A stretch of DNA of 64,000 bases from Adiantum capillus-veneris (Eukaryota > Streptophyta > Polypodiopsida > Polypodiales > Pteridaceae): contig CM043963.1 in NCBI GenBank assembly GCA_014529385.2, positions 79,446,412 to 79,510,411 of the forward strand, given 5' to 3'. This document shows, in pieces, positions 43,540 through 54,171 of this stretch. A model generated the notes under the pieces. The model had not been told where the DNA came from. It did not search any database and worked only from the letters and a program-made list of their open reading frames with translations. The stretch's first letter is position 1. Each line of letters begins with the position of its first letter. A program made the position numbers and the translations under genes.

Positions 43540-44235
43540 TCACACGTCTTCATGCAACTCGTCATGCTTGTGAGAAATCACATCTTGATCATGCAAATCA
43601 TCATGCTCATCATTATCATCCAAATCATCATGCTTATCATTGTCATTCAAAACATCATGCAAATCCTCTGTGTCATGCTTTGGAGAAGAAGAGACTAAGA
43701 GAGCCTCCTTTTCCTGATCTTGTGCAAACTGCGCCTGCACAATAGAAAAGAGTCGCAAGAATTCTTTCATGTGTTGGTCGCTCTTTTCTTTTCTTGCTTT
43801 GTTCTCGCGATCAAATGTTGCTTGTCTTTCGTTGTTCTCGCGATCAAATTCAGCTTCTCTTTCGTTGTTCTCGCAATCCAATTTGGCTTGACTTTCTTTG
43901 TTCTCACGATCCAATTTGGTTGGACTTTCTTTGGCTTCCAAGTCGTACTTACGCTCTATGGCTACCACGCTTTCTTCGTAGTCACAATCTATGGCTGCCA
44001 TTTCTTCTTCGTAGGCCTTTCTTTCTGCTTCTCTTTCTGCTTTTCGTGCATCGCGGTCTAACTTCATGTCCATCACCATCTTGTCGAAAGCCTCCATAGG
44101 AGTTAGTGCAATCCTTGACGTAGATGGGGAAGGGGGAGGGCCGGAAAAACCTCTTGGTGGAGAAAATTCTTCTTCGCCTCTCTCATGCTCATCACCTCCA
44201 AGAGAAGTATCCATTCCGCTTCGAGTGACGACCAT
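43540..44235 (-). CDS. NA1 231-residue coiled-coil protein
   Basis: Starts MVVTRSGMDTSLGGDEHERG about 500 bp after the primer site. A P/S-rich N-terminus (residues 20-45) is followed by a long charged helix (about 50-175) with 11-residue repeats based on DRENxERxAxF, encoded by tandem 33-bp repeats at about 43798-43934. The C-terminus (about 185-231) is acidic and rich in D, H and N (DDNDEHDDLHDQDV). No zinc knuckle, capsid motif or enzyme motif. It could be a degenerate or novel gag-like structural protein; coiled-coil prediction is by eye. The frame is open across 696 bp despite 5% LTR divergence, which suggests it was kept by selection until recently. Confidence 0.6.
   Translation of the reverse strand: MVVTRSGMDTSLGGDEHERGEEEFSPPRGFSGPPPSPSTSRIALTPMEAFDKMVMDMKLDRDARKAEREAERKAYEEEMAAIDCDYEESVVAIERKYDLEAKESPTKLDRENKESQAKLDCENNEREAEFDRENNERQATFDRENKARKEKSDQHMKEFLRLFSIVQAQFAQDQEKEALLVSSSPKHDTEDLHDVLNDNDKHDDLDDNDEHDDLHDQDVISHKHDELHEDV
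43798..43934 (-). repeat. 33-bp tandem repeats (four) in NA1 ORF
   Basis: TTGTTCTCGCGATCAAA and variants recur at 33-bp spacing, giving in-frame 11-residue repeats. Confidence 0.8.
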
Positions 44236-44732
44236 CCACTGAAGTCTTGGGTTCTTGTGGGTTCTTATGGTCTTGGGTTCTTAAGTTCACGAGGAACTTG
44301 GGTTCTTGTGGGTCTTGGGTTCTTAAGTTCACAAGGAACTTGGGTTCTTGGGGGTCTTGGTTCTTGGGTTCTTGAGCTCTTGAGGTTCTTGAGGTTCTTC
44401 TTTCACTTGCAATCTGTGTTAGAGAAGGATCTTCTCTTCACCCGAGTTCTGCTCTTTTCCGCGGGCACACCCCTTAGCGGCCTTGCGCTCACACCAAGGT
44501 TGCTTTTTTCCACCTCACGTCGATTGGCCGGCCGCTAAGTGCACGGTCCGCTCTCAATGAGTGAAAAGAGGCACATGGGGAGGCTGGACAAACCCTTCTT
44601 TCTTGGGATTCCTGTCACTCTTCAAAAACACGATTAGGAATTGACACGCCCAAGCGAACTTGGGTTCGTGCGACCTCAACAAGCACAAAAATTCTTGTGG
44701 TTCTTTCCTTAGTGATACAAAACACTGCCAAA

Positions 44733-44744
44733 GCTCTGATACCA
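44733..44744 (-). other. NA1 primer binding site
   Basis: GCTCTGATACCA, perfect initiator-Met tRNA 3' end, one base from the LTR. Confidence 0.88.
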
Positions 44745-44745
44745 A

Positions 44746-45980
44746 TGTTAGGTGCAACGGAATGAATGTTTGAACTTTGCTCAAGATGAGTGCTCAAGGT
44801 TCCTTTTGTTCTTATGGAAGGGAGAGCCTTCCGTTCTTACTGAGAGAGTGCAATGATCACAAACAAAGTGAATGGACACTGTGCGTGCAAGTGTATGAGA
44901 CTGAGAGCTAGAGAGAAAAGAGAATACGAGACCAAAGACATTGTAAAACCCTCCTCCAAAGGCCCCACTCTCTATGGCGAGAGCAGCCTACTTATGATTG
45001 CACAAATCTCTACAATGCTTGGACTTGCCGACGATGTCGACGACGATGAGGACGAGGACGAGACGGGCTGAGATCTGAGAATGCTAAGGGCTGAAATCTG
45101 CAAATCTTTATCTGCTGAATTCTGACTCTATGTCGGTGACGATGTTGATGGCGACAATGCGACGACGACACGCTGAAAACGCAGAGGCTGAAATCTGCGT
45201 TTTCCGGGCTGAAACTCTAAACATTGCGGAAACTGACTGTGTGGCGAGGAACTGCTGCGGGAAGGTGAGGTCTGCGAGGTTCGGGACTTGATCTGCGGTG
45301 TCTGACTGCTGAAAACTGAAAACGCTGATGTTCCTTGATGTTCAGTCGCGGTAAATCTGCAAAACGCCGGGGCTGATCTGCAAACCAAAAACACTAGGGC
45401 TGAAAACTGATCTGTTGTCGCTGGATGTCCTGCAAATGCAAAACACTAGGCTGATCTGTGGTTTTGTTGTCGCCGGGAATCTGCAAATGCAAAAACGCTG
45501 GTTGATCTAGGGTCTTGATGCAAAACGCTAGCCTCTCTGTTGTGTAGCAAAAACGCTAGGCCTTTGCTGGGGGTTCCTGCTGAGAAGGTGCCTATTGAGC
45601 GGTGCTCCTACTGCCTCTTCTACCATGGAGTGCTAGCTCTGATTTGCTTATATATTAACTTAGCAAAATTGCCCTACCTACTTTCCAACAAAAGTCCCTT
45701 AAAAGTAATAAGTGAAAAATGTCAAAAATAGGGAAAATAGGCTAAATGCACTGGAAAATTCCCTTGAAGGATTCTGATGGATTCTGATGGGAATGCTTAT
45801 GATCATGTTGTGTGCAACCAGAGGATATGCATCTACACTACGTGCCTGGGCATGCACGGTCTGCGAACAGACTCACAAAAGTGCCAGAACACTTCTAAAT
45901 CTAGACTAACTGGACTGACTAAACCCTTGTCGTGCTGTAGCTTGTCCACGGACACATAGGGTTGGATGTGTCACGTGACA
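44746..45980 (-). repeat. NA1 5' LTR
   Basis: TGTTAGGTGC to CACGTGACA, followed by the TTTCT duplication. Confidence 0.9.
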
Positions 45981-46533
45981 TTTCTGTCTTCTTCACTCGA
46001 GTCAGATGAGCTAGAAGAACTTGAAGAAGAAGAAGAAGAAGAACTGGGTACTCCTTCAAATCGAACACGCTTCTTCTGCTTTCTTGCCTTTTCAAATGTA
46101 GATTGACGACCCAAATAACCCGGGAAGTCAGTGCCTTTCTTTTGCTTTTTGTCGTGCTTTTTAGCTTTGTTCTGCGCGTCAAAAAGCTGAGCAATTCGTA
46201 CATCAACCACCTCTTCTAATTCTTTCTCTGTATACTTCCTGGGAGTAGGAGGTTTCTTGAGAGCGGGTTTGGGGGCTGGTTTTGTGGTTTTCTGCCACTA
46301 CGTGTGCACCTCATTGAATGAAGTCTGGCTCATATATTTTGCAAATTTCGGGTCTTTCCCAAAATTAAGCATCATCTTTGTTGCATCGCCGATCAATTGT
46401 CGACGCTCCATCTCTTGACGCTCCGCCTGAGTAGGCCGAGGAAGGGGGAAACTCCTTGCCTGAATCTTCGTTGTGATCCCTTCCCGCATCTCCCGATGCA
46501 GAGGGAGTCGACTGATCTTTGCTTGAAGCCATA
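45981..46533 (-). pseudogene. Gypsy-C gag N-terminal part
   Basis: Begins MASSKDQSTPSASGDAGRD at 46533, 50 bp after the primer site. After a frameshift: RPTQAERQEMERRQLIGDATKMM, FGKDPKFAKYMSQTSFNEVHT (ends 46298). A proline/lysine stretch with a stop follows, then VVDVRIAQLFDAQNKAKKHDK, KGTDFPGYLGRQSTFEKARK and a run of about 14 serines (GAAGAA repeat on plus at 46020-46045). It stops at the NA1 insertion and continues at 41413. The FPGYL motif links it to Gypsy-E. Confidence 0.75.
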
Positions 46534-46582
46534 GGTGTCGCAACAAAAGGATCGGATTTCCCGTAGGAGAGAAATCGGACGC

Positions 46583-46594
46583 GCTCTGATACCA
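46583..46594 (-). other. Gypsy-C primer binding site
   Basis: GCTCTGATACCA, perfect initiator-Met tRNA 3' end, one base from the LTR start TGTAACAGAC at 46596. Confidence 0.88.
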
Positions 46595-46955
46595 CTGTAA
46601 CAGACTTGGACACTCCAAGTCGAGAATCTACCACGACACCACAAATAATCACTTCAAACAATTCACAGTTCACACTTAATTCGACATTGGCCCGGCGGAG
46701 TTCCGTGCCTGGAGATATTGGCCCCAAAGATTGACGCCCCTTTCGGTATTTCTTTTTGTATTAATCTGTGTTCAAAGTACAAGAGTGGAGGCGCCCACAC
46801 TCAAACTCTGCGTCTAGATGCTCTGAGTTATGAGGCCCTGCCCACGTATTTAAACGTACAAGGGATGCCAAAAGCAGAGCCCCAAAAGCTCGAATCAAAA
46901 GCTTGAGTATTTTAAAAAGCCTCATAAAAATAAAGCAAAGGCTCTTTCTCTTATG

Positions 46956-46958
<3 letters not shown>

Positions 46959-46998
<40 letters not shown>
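46959..46998. repeat. (CT)n tract at LINE1 5' edge
   Basis: About 20 CT units; with CT at 52406-52415 it marks the LINE1 insertion site, so exact target duplication cannot be drawn. Confidence 0.95.
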
Positions 46999-47000
<2 letters not shown>

Positions 47001-47300
47001 TGCTGACGCGCGCCAACTGCCTGCTGCTGCTGACCTGCGCCACCTGCTTGCTGATGCGTGCGCGCCACCTGTTTGCTGCTGCCTGCTGATGACACGCGCC
47101 AAATGCCTGCTGCTGACCCGTGCCACTTGCTGGCTGCTGCCTGCGCGCCACCTGGGCTGCACCCTGCTGTTCAGCTGGACTGCGCCCTCCCCCCCCCTGT
47201 TGTGACAGTGCGCCGCCACCCCCAACCCCCCACCACACGGGATTACTAGCGTCTGAACTGCACCCCACCCGCCCCACCCGCCCCCAAAACCGTAGGTACA
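46998..47300 (+). repeat. Degenerate ~25-bp repeats in LINE1 leader
   Basis: TGCTGCTGAC followed by GCGCCACCTG-like sequence recurs about six times to 47157, then a C-rich stretch (47180-47290). It could be a 5' UTR promoter array; no coding sense. Confidence 0.55.
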
Positions 47301-47556
47301 TTACAGTGCGGACATTTTCAGATTAACATTTTCAGATTTTCAGATTTCCTGCACGGAAAGTTCAGAATCTCAAGACTTAAATAATTTGCAGCATTGACAG
47401 GAAATTGCAGGAAATTGCAAAAATTGCAAGAAATCAAAAATGTATGATTGATATGGGGAACACACATGTATGCATCATGCGGGACAGGGATGTATGTGTG
47501 ATGTGGACATAGGGGGTTTGACTTGGCAGAAGTGCAGATTGTATTTTTTATTTTTG

Positions 47557-48498
47557 ATGGACGCAATGACTGCTTCGCCGATATGTAAGCCCCATCCGAA
47601 GGCAACTTTTGTGCTTACAAACAAGCGGATTACACAAATGGAGAGGGAGATGAAAGACTGGAAAGCCGATATGGAGGGATGGTGGAAAGAGAAGGCCAAT
47701 CTTCTTCAAATGTTTCTCAACGAAGGCGCGCAATGGAAGAAAGAGAAAGAGGACCTGCACGCAGAGCTACAAGCAATTAAGGCGGACTCCAAAGCACTTA
47801 AAGAAGAGGTCTCAGCTCTCAAGCGAGAACTTGCCGATGGAGCGAGCAGTGGACTAGAGGAGGGGGAATTCCAACCTTCTGTAGTAGAGGAAATCAAGGT
47901 CATCAAAGAGCAAGTACGGATGATCAAAGAGGAGGAGAAACAAAAGATGGTAAAGACGTCTTCATGGATAGATGCGATCACGAAGACGCAAAAGAAGGCG
48001 GATGAGGCCGAGAAGTGGATAGAAGTCGCTAAGAAAGGCAAGGGGAAAGAAACCACATCTGTCCCCACTCCTACAATCATCAACATGACTCTAAGAGAAG
48101 AACAACGAAGGAAAACTAGAGCTTTGCATATAAGAGTAACCGGTCTAAAAGACCGAGATGATGTGGAAGGGGAAGTTGAAGAACTTCTCCGCATGATGGG
48201 TAGTGAGGCTACTCATACAAAGGCATGGAGGGTGGGGAAGAAGACACAAGGCAATGGGGAGACTTCAAAAGGGAGAGCTCTAATCATCAGTTTCCCATCC
48301 ATGGAGGCAAAGAAGGACTTCTTGAAGAAGCGTCCTACACTAAAGAAAACGGGCATATTCCTTGGAGGTGACCTCACTCTCACACAGCTTGCGCATATGA
48401 GAGAGGTAATGCCAGAGATTCAAGCGGCAAGGGAGAAGGGAAAGACGGCCTTCTACAGAGATGGCCGGGTTGTGATTGTAGAGCGGCGCTCCACATGA
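47557..48498 (+). CDS. LINE1 ORF1 protein (coiled coil, RRM-like core, C-terminal domain)
   Basis: The frame opens at 47470, but the Met at 47557 (MDAMTASPICKPHP) or 47638 is a more likely start. A heptad-like charged region (EREMKDWKADMEGWWKEK to ALKRELADG) is a coiled coil; a second helical stretch contains EEIKVIKEQVRMIKEEEKQKM. Then ALHIRVTGLKDRDDVEGEVEELL, TKAWRVGKK, RALIISFPSMEAKKDFLKKR and GIFLGGDLTLTQLAHMREVM followed by AREKGKTAFYRDGRVVIV match the RRM and C-terminal domain layout of L1 ORF1 (Transposase_22 type), an RNA-binding chaperone. No zinc knuckle. No stop over 942 bp. It precedes ORF2 closely, as in L1. Confidence 0.85.
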   Translation: MDAMTASPICKPHPKATFVLTNKRITQMEREMKDWKADMEGWWKEKANLLQMFLNEGAQWKKEKEDLHAELQAIKADSKALKEEVSALKRELADGASSGLEEGEFQPSVVEEIKVIKEQVRMIKEEEKQKMVKTSSWIDAITKTQKKADEAEKWIEVAKKGKGKETTSVPTPTIINMTLREEQRRKTRALHIRVTGLKDRDDVEGEVEELLRMMGSEATHTKAWRVGKKTQGNGETSKGRALIISFPSMEAKKDFLKKRPTLKKTGIFLGGDLTLTQLAHMREVMPEIQAAREKGKTAFYRDGRVVIVERRST

Positions 48499-48499
48499 C

Positions 48500-49735
48500 G
48501 GTGCAAGACCCGAGGGACCACCCTCAAAGTTGCCACGTGGAATTGTAATGGATCTATGCGACTTGATGTGGGCGCCTTTGAGGATAGTTTCAAGGGAAGA
48601 GACATCGTCTTCTACTCTGAGACACATCAGGCCCATGGGCAGTCTATGCCTCACATCAGTGGATATAGATGGGAGATTGCCTATAGACAGGAGATACGAT
48701 CAGAGCGCAGAGGGCGGGGATCAGGAGGAGTGGCAGTGTTATTCAGGGAGGAGTTGCAACCATTGATACATATAGCCCGCAGAGATGAGCAAGCTAGGTA
48801 CATGTGGGTGAGGCTGCGAGCAGAGACAGACAGATATCTTACATTGCTATTTGCTACTTTCCCCCGAGCACGTCAGTGTATGCACCACCCAGAGGATAGT
48901 CCCCTTTCTCTATTTTGGGTGATGACATATGGGAGTTCTCTAGAGATGGTGACATCATCATTCTAGGGGATTTCAATGCTAGGACTGCCCATCATCAGAC
49001 AGTATTTTATGATACTTCAGAGGAGATGCTGAGAGAGCTGGATGCTGCAGAGACAAGCCTATCCAGACTATCACAAGATGGAGAACACACTGAGTATGGA
49101 TGACACTTGATAGACATGGGGACTGCACATGGATTGGCCATCTTGAATGGCCTAGAGAGATTTCCCGCCTCAGGGGTTTTACATGCTTTCCACACAGACA
49201 TGGAGCCAGCACAGTGGACTATGTCATGGCACAGCCGAGCCTCATCTCTAGTATCCAGGATCTCACGATTGGACCCAGACTTGTTGGTGTGGTAGTGGAT
49301 CATGCTCTTGTGTCAATGACCATCTCCTTTCAGTTTAGTGTAGCACACAGGCTACGGATAGCAGTCCCTACTCGCTACACCTTCACGCGGGAGACAGACT
49401 CTGTATACATAGATGGGATCTACAGACGCCTATGCACAGAGGAGCCAGGGCGACCTCTGGAGGAGCTTACTACTATATTGACACAGACACTACATGATGC
49501 AGCAGCAGAGGGATACCCACATACCCAGCCTGAGCAGAGACGTCGTTCGGGGAGCATGCCCCAGAACAGTTGGTATGATAAGGAATGCCGGGACACTAGA
49601 GCTAGACTTCAGAGGGAGGTGCTTTTGGGGGACATCACTCACAGACAGTCACAGATTGACTTCCGACGCCTAGTGCGGCGGAAGAAGAGGGCATTTTTGG
49701 CTCGGCCGAGCAGGATCTATATCAATTGTTCTTGA
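48500..49735 (+). pseudogene. LINE1 ORF2 endonuclease domain (frameshifted)
   Basis: In the first frame: VATWNCNGSMRL, DIVFYSETH, then GGVAVLFREELQPL. After a shift near 48905: GDDIWEFSRDGDIIILGDFNAR. A TGA at about 49102 and further shifts near 49170 lead to STVDYVMAQPSLISSI and VVVDHALVSMTI. These are the catalytic blocks of an AP-type endonuclease (N of WNCN, E of SETH, GDFN, DYV, DHA). It nicks target DNA. A basic spacer (NSWYDKECRDTRARLQREV) runs to 49735 and a C-run follows at about 49776-49791. Confidence 0.82.
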
Positions 49736-49914
49736 GTCAGGATTCACGTGAGGCATGGCGGCTCTTTCAGGAGCACCCCCCCCCCCCCCCCGCCATCACT
49801 TCTACAGAGGGCTAGGGCCAGTACGCATCATCTCTGTACACAGTTCCTGAGCAGCCCCCCCTTCCCGACCCCCCCGATCCATGCCCACACACATGTGCTT
49901 TTTTCACCGCAGAG

Positions 49915-52191
49915 ATGGTGAGGAAGGCCATTGACACGATGAGGACTGGGAGAGCTTACGATCATGATGGTTTAGTGGCTGAGCATTTCACACATGCCAA
50001 AGAGCTTCTAGCAGTGATGTTTAACCGTGCCATGTGTGAGGGCTTGCCTGATACTTGGAGCCTATCTACTATTGTACCTATCTTCAAGTCGGGAGACCCT
50101 ATGGAGCCTGGGAATTATCGCACTATCATGATTGGACACACATTGGCACGGTTATACGCATCCATTCTTGAGCAGCAGCTGAGTAGATGGGCAGAGAGGG
50201 AGGGGATACGCGCAGCCGGGCAGGCAAGGTTCAGGAGGGGTTTTTCTACTCTTGACCATATCTTGACACTCAGAGCCATCATTGAGGAGGGTAGACCGCG
50301 TGGGAAACAGATCTATTGTAGCTTTGTGGATTTCCGCAAAGCTTTTGACACAATGCCTAGAGCTAGATTGATGCGCAGATTACAGCAGATGGGAGTACCC
50401 ACAGAGCTCATTTGGGGGGTCATGGCATTATACAGGTCAGTGGTGGGGTAGGTACGCACCTCAGAGAGTCTATCCACCCCGATTCACTCCACTATTGGGG
50501 TGAAGCACGGCTGCCCGCTCTCTCCTACTCTATTTGGTATGTATGTGGATGAGGTTTCTGACTACATTGAGAGAGATGGTGATAGAGGTGCACAGATGGC
50601 AGGGACATGGATTCCGTTATTGTTATATGCTGATGATATTGTGTTGATCTCCGACTCTCCGGAGGGGATGCAACGTCACTTGGATGCTTTGAATAGGTTT
50701 GCTCAGGAAAGTGGTTTGTTTGTCAACCTTGGTAAAACCAAGGTCATGGTATTTAATACCACCCCACAGTGGATCAGGAGGTCAGCACCAGCATTCACAT
50801 ACGGCCAGGCGATTGTGGAGTATACAGATGCGTACACTTACCTCGGAGTGGCTTTTAGTGGGCCAACATTCTCATTGAGGAGGGCAGCAGAGACTAGACT
50901 GACCAGAGCCCATGTAGCATTGGGTAGATTGGAAAGGATCTGTTCACAGGTTCAGTTTCAGGAGCCTAGGACGAAGCTCTGGCTCTTTGACACTCTGGTG
51001 GCTTCTGCATTACTTTATGGCGCTGAGATCTGGGGACCTTCATTAGATCATCACAGGAGGACAGGCCGCAGTGATGGATGGGGGGACATGGAGAAGCCTC
51101 TGGTCTCTATGATCTCGCGGCTCATTAGAGCCAAGGCCTCAGTACCACACGCTATTGTTCGAGCAGAGCTAGCTGCCCCCCCACTAGTGGTTGAGGCGCT
51201 CACCAGATCGGTCTCCTTCATACACCGCATGTGGGAACTTCCCAGAGACAGATATGCTCGCCTTGCACTTGAGTCCTCTCGACAGTTGGCCATGCAGGGA
51301 GATACAACATGCTGGTTTGGGGAGATGACATCATGGTTTCAGGCGCATGGGTTCAGCATAGACAGATTGCCTCCCTTCCACTACTCACTGGATGCACCCT
51401 CTCTGACTCTTACACAGTTCGAGATCACCAGGCTCATCCGCCAGGACTTGACTCAGCTAGACACCAGGAGGACATGGATACAGCCAGCACAGGAGCTAGG
51501 CACGAAGATGGCTTTCTACAGAGAGCATCTCCTCCAACTTACGGTTGATGGCTTTGTGACGAGGCCGAAATACATGGACACCCACTTGTCTCATAGGATA
51601 CGATGTGCTATCGGCCAGATACATACATCTTCACACCAGCTGCGGATCGAGACTGGGAGATACAGCGGAGTACCAGCAGAGGCCAGGACATGCCCCCTGT
51701 GTGACATCGAGCCTGAGACAGAGTTACACTACACGTGCCACTGCCCGGTCTACTACGAGATACGAGGCCGCTTCCATTGCTTGTTCAAAGAGGGCTTTGG
51801 ACCATTCTCCAGAGTCATGCAATATGAGGATCAGAGATGCTTGGGTTTGTTTTTGCTCGAGCTACGCAGACACAAAGAGAGCCTGATGAGAGGAGAGGCT
51901 AGCCAGTCCCAGAGACAGATCACAGATTTCTTTAGAGCTGCCACTGGACACCCGGAGGAGTTACTACCACAACAGAGCTCGTCGTCTCACACCAAAGGCA
52001 CACTGATCGACCGAGCGACTGAGCTTGGAAGATCTAGACGCCCACGATTGCGCAGGACTACACAGCATCGACGGAGGCTGCATCAGAGGATTCGGATCAC
52101 TTTGGCTCGACATGCACGACGCCCGGTCAGACTACTGACCATGGAGGAGATTGATGAGATCCGCCAGCGACCGATGCTGGATCTCTTGTGA
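49915..52191 (+). pseudogene. LINE1 ORF2 reverse transcriptase and C-terminal zinc finger
   Basis: 49915-50451: MRTGRAYDHDGLVAEHF, STIVPIFKSGDPMEPGNYR, GQARFRRGFSTLDHI and CSFVDFRKAFDTMPR. A single TAG at 50449 interrupts the frame, which continues to 52191: GVKHGCPLSPTLFGMYVDEV, catalytic LLYADDIVLISDS (about residue 45 of the second part), NLGKTKVM, TYLGVAFS, then a long thumb. Near the C-terminus RTCPLCDIEPETELHYTCHC is a CX2C-type zinc finger. The blocks are those of non-LTR RT, which copies the element RNA at the nick. One stop codon is the only fault I see in 2.28 kb. Confidence 0.88.
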
Positions 52192-52405
52192 TCTAGCTAT
52201 CCCAGCTAGCTGCTGTTCACACCTAGTAGTTTAGGATTCCATAGTATTTTATTGTGACATTTGTCATTTCATTTTTGTCATTGTTGTCATCTTGTTACTC
52301 TAACTCTGACTTTGTATCAGATCCACCACATTGTAACTTTCTGGTCTCATAGGTCACTTTGGCCTTTTGAAGACGTTAATATAACATTTCATTTCATTTC
52401 ATTTC
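52192..52405 (+). other. LINE1 3' UTR and pentamer tail
   Basis: Noncoding, pyrimidine-rich, ending in GACGTTAATATAACATTTC and four ATTTC units. Such tails are added or copied during target-primed reverse transcription. Confidence 0.7.
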
Positions 52406-52723
52406 TCTCTCTCTTCTCTTGCTAAATTGCGTAAACTAAAGCAAGTCCAAAAGCTGCCAGTTTTTTGCGTAGAGAGGGCTGCCGTACAGCTGCCGTAAAA
52501 CACGGAATTCCGTACAACCAGTGCCACATCAGCATTCCATCATTTCCGCCAGGTTTTGCGGGCCTGATACGTCAGCATTTCAGCATAGATTCCGGGACCA
52601 GCCAACAGGGGAGAAGGTGTGTGCTTTGCTCTGCTGCTCCCTCTTGTCCAGGGCTATGCCTGACACAACACCTGGCGTGTATGTGTCCTTCCCAAAAGGC
52701 TGTCACGTCATTGATTTGTGACA

Positions 52724-52742
52724 GAGAAGACAGAATAATACT

Positions 52743-52795
<53 letters not shown>

Positions 52796-53060
52796 AACAC
52801 CAGATGGGATCCCAAACCCCCGATTGCACAAATGCTGATACAATGGTCCTAGAAGACTAGATGTTGAGATGCTGATGGGATCTTGTTGTAGGTGCTTGTT
52901 TTTGCAAAAACACTGAAATGCAAAAACGCTAGTGGAATTGATGGGATCTGCAAGTGCTGACGAGGCTATGGGCTGAAATCTGAAAATGCTGGGTTGATAT
53001 GAGGGCTGAATCTCAAAACGCTGGGACTATGGCTGAAATCTGAAAATGCTAGGGCTGAAA
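52724..53060 (-). repeat. LTR fragment of the NA1/Gypsy-A type, with (GA)n
   Basis: After a GA tract (52745-52791), GATTGCACAAATGC, ACAATGGTCCTAG, repeated GGGCTGAAATCTG and AAAACGCT phrases parallel NA1 LTR 41680-42100 in the same orientation. Degenerate; ends uncertain. Confidence 0.45.
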
Positions 53061-53108
53061 ACTGACCGCGATGCAAATCTACTATTGTAGACTAGATACG
53101 TTGGTGGG

Positions 53109-54124
53109 TTGAATAGGTTGATGGTGGAATGGCTAGCTCTTTCGCTGACACAGCAAGCAAGCCTCGCAACAGAGGTGGAGCGCCTCCAGGCGACTTCCAT
53201 CATTTGCAAGATCATCGGCACCCGTCCTAGCAAAGGAGAGGTGCGTGATCTCCTCCAAGCCCGCCTTTTAGCAGAGGTGGGCAAGATTCTCGATGTTCAC
53301 TTTCTTGGGCGTGGCTACTACGAGAGAGATTTTGAGACTCCCGAGATGGCATCCAAGGTCATTGCGATGAGCCCCCTGGCCATCCAAGTAGTTCGGGCAC
53401 ACTTTCTACGGTGGCGCCATGGTTTTGACCCAGCTACCGATGTTCTTGTCGAGGAGGCAGACTTGCCCATCTCAGTCTGCTTCCTCGGCTTGAGGAGGGA
53501 GTACCTTCCACTCCTTTCTAGGATAGGCTCAGAGATTGGGAATGTCCTGAAGACACCTCACGCGGCAGCCTCTATACCTGCCAAGGCAGCCGGCATTCCC
53601 ATTGAATGGGTTCTGGTTAGGGACACCCACACTCTCCCGAAGGTCATCCTACTTCCTAGGGTGAGCGGCGGTCGGTTCCGTCAAAGCGTGGAGTATTCGC
53701 GCCTTCCAAATCAGTGTTTTATTTGTCGTCAGGTGGGCCATCTTGCGAAGGCCTGTCCACGGAGGAGACCCTGACCTTCACCTCAGGCTCAGGCCCAGCC
53801 TCCAAGGGCTAGCCACCAACAACAGACAAAGTCACAGGGTACGTAGGCAGAGCCACCCTCTGAGCCTAGGACTCAGGCAGAGGAGGGTTGGCAGCAAGTT
53901 CGTGGTCGGCGTCGACAGGGGACACCACATCAACCTGGCACTCAGAGTGGTCCCCCAGGTTCAAGCCAGCAGCAGTGGGTTCCCACAGGGAACCATTTCG
54001 ACCCTCTTCAGTAGGACGAGGTTCCAGCTCCACCCTCCACCTCAGCCCCACCTCCGAGTCCCGACAGCCCCTCCGCCTCCTTCCTTCTCCTCCCCTCCTC
54101 GCCCTTCTCCCTCTGCCGCTCCTC

Positions 54125-54171
<47 letters not shown>

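Larger units (their letters stand above)
41414..45980 (-). mobile_element. NA1: non-autonomous LTR element with a coiled-coil ORF
   Basis: LTRs at 41414-42662 and 44746-45980 (about 1.24 kb each, roughly 5% different in the part I compared), 2.08-kb interior, initiator-Met primer site at 44733-44744, polypurine tract at 42663-42678, and TTTCT duplicated at 41409-41413 and 45981-45985. It lies inside Gypsy-C gag and interrupts it. No protease, RT, RNase H or integrase is present. The LTRs belong with those of Gypsy-A, which is the probable source of enzymes. Confidence 0.9.
46999..52405 (+). mobile_element. LINE1: L1-like non-LTR retrotransposon, near full length
   Basis: A GC-rich leader with degenerate ~25-bp repeats (46998-47157), ORF1 (47557-48498), ORF2 with endonuclease and RT (about 48500-52191), a 3' UTR and a terminal (ATTTC)4 repeat at 52386-52405. 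It is inserted in the CT tract of the Gypsy-C LTR, in the opposite orientation to Gypsy-C. ORF2 has a few frameshifts in the endonuclease and one stop in RT. Confidence 0.82.
37560..52723 (-). mobile_element. Gypsy-C: Ty3/gypsy element, 3'-truncated, with three insertions
   Basis: On minus from an LTR (52723-46596) and an initiator-Met primer site (46583-46594), gag, protease, RT and RNase H follow in gypsy order down to about 37600, where the sequence breaks off before the integrase. The gag is interrupted by NA1 and by a 0.8-kb retroposon, and the LTR by LINE1. Without insertions the remnant is about 4.5 kb. It is the same family as the Gypsy-E fragment (shared FPGYL gag motif and leader). 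Confidence 0.8.
46596..52723 (-). repeat. Gypsy-C 5' LTR, interrupted by LINE1
   Basis: 46596-46998 has the conserved block (46717-46752), a TATA-like TTTAAATACG on minus (near 46853) and a CT tract. About 52406-52723 restarts with CT, then AAAAGCTGCCAG, GAATTCCGTACAAC and GCCACATCAG, which match NA0 LTR 2075-2125, and ends TTGATTTGTGACA like the NA0 LTR. The LINE between them therefore sits in the LTR's CT tract. Removing it leaves about 720 bp. Confidence 0.65.

Noticed and set aside
47706-48194. Minus-strand 162-residue serine-rich ORF
   Set aside because: Antisense shadow of the lysine/glutamate-rich LINE1 ORF1.
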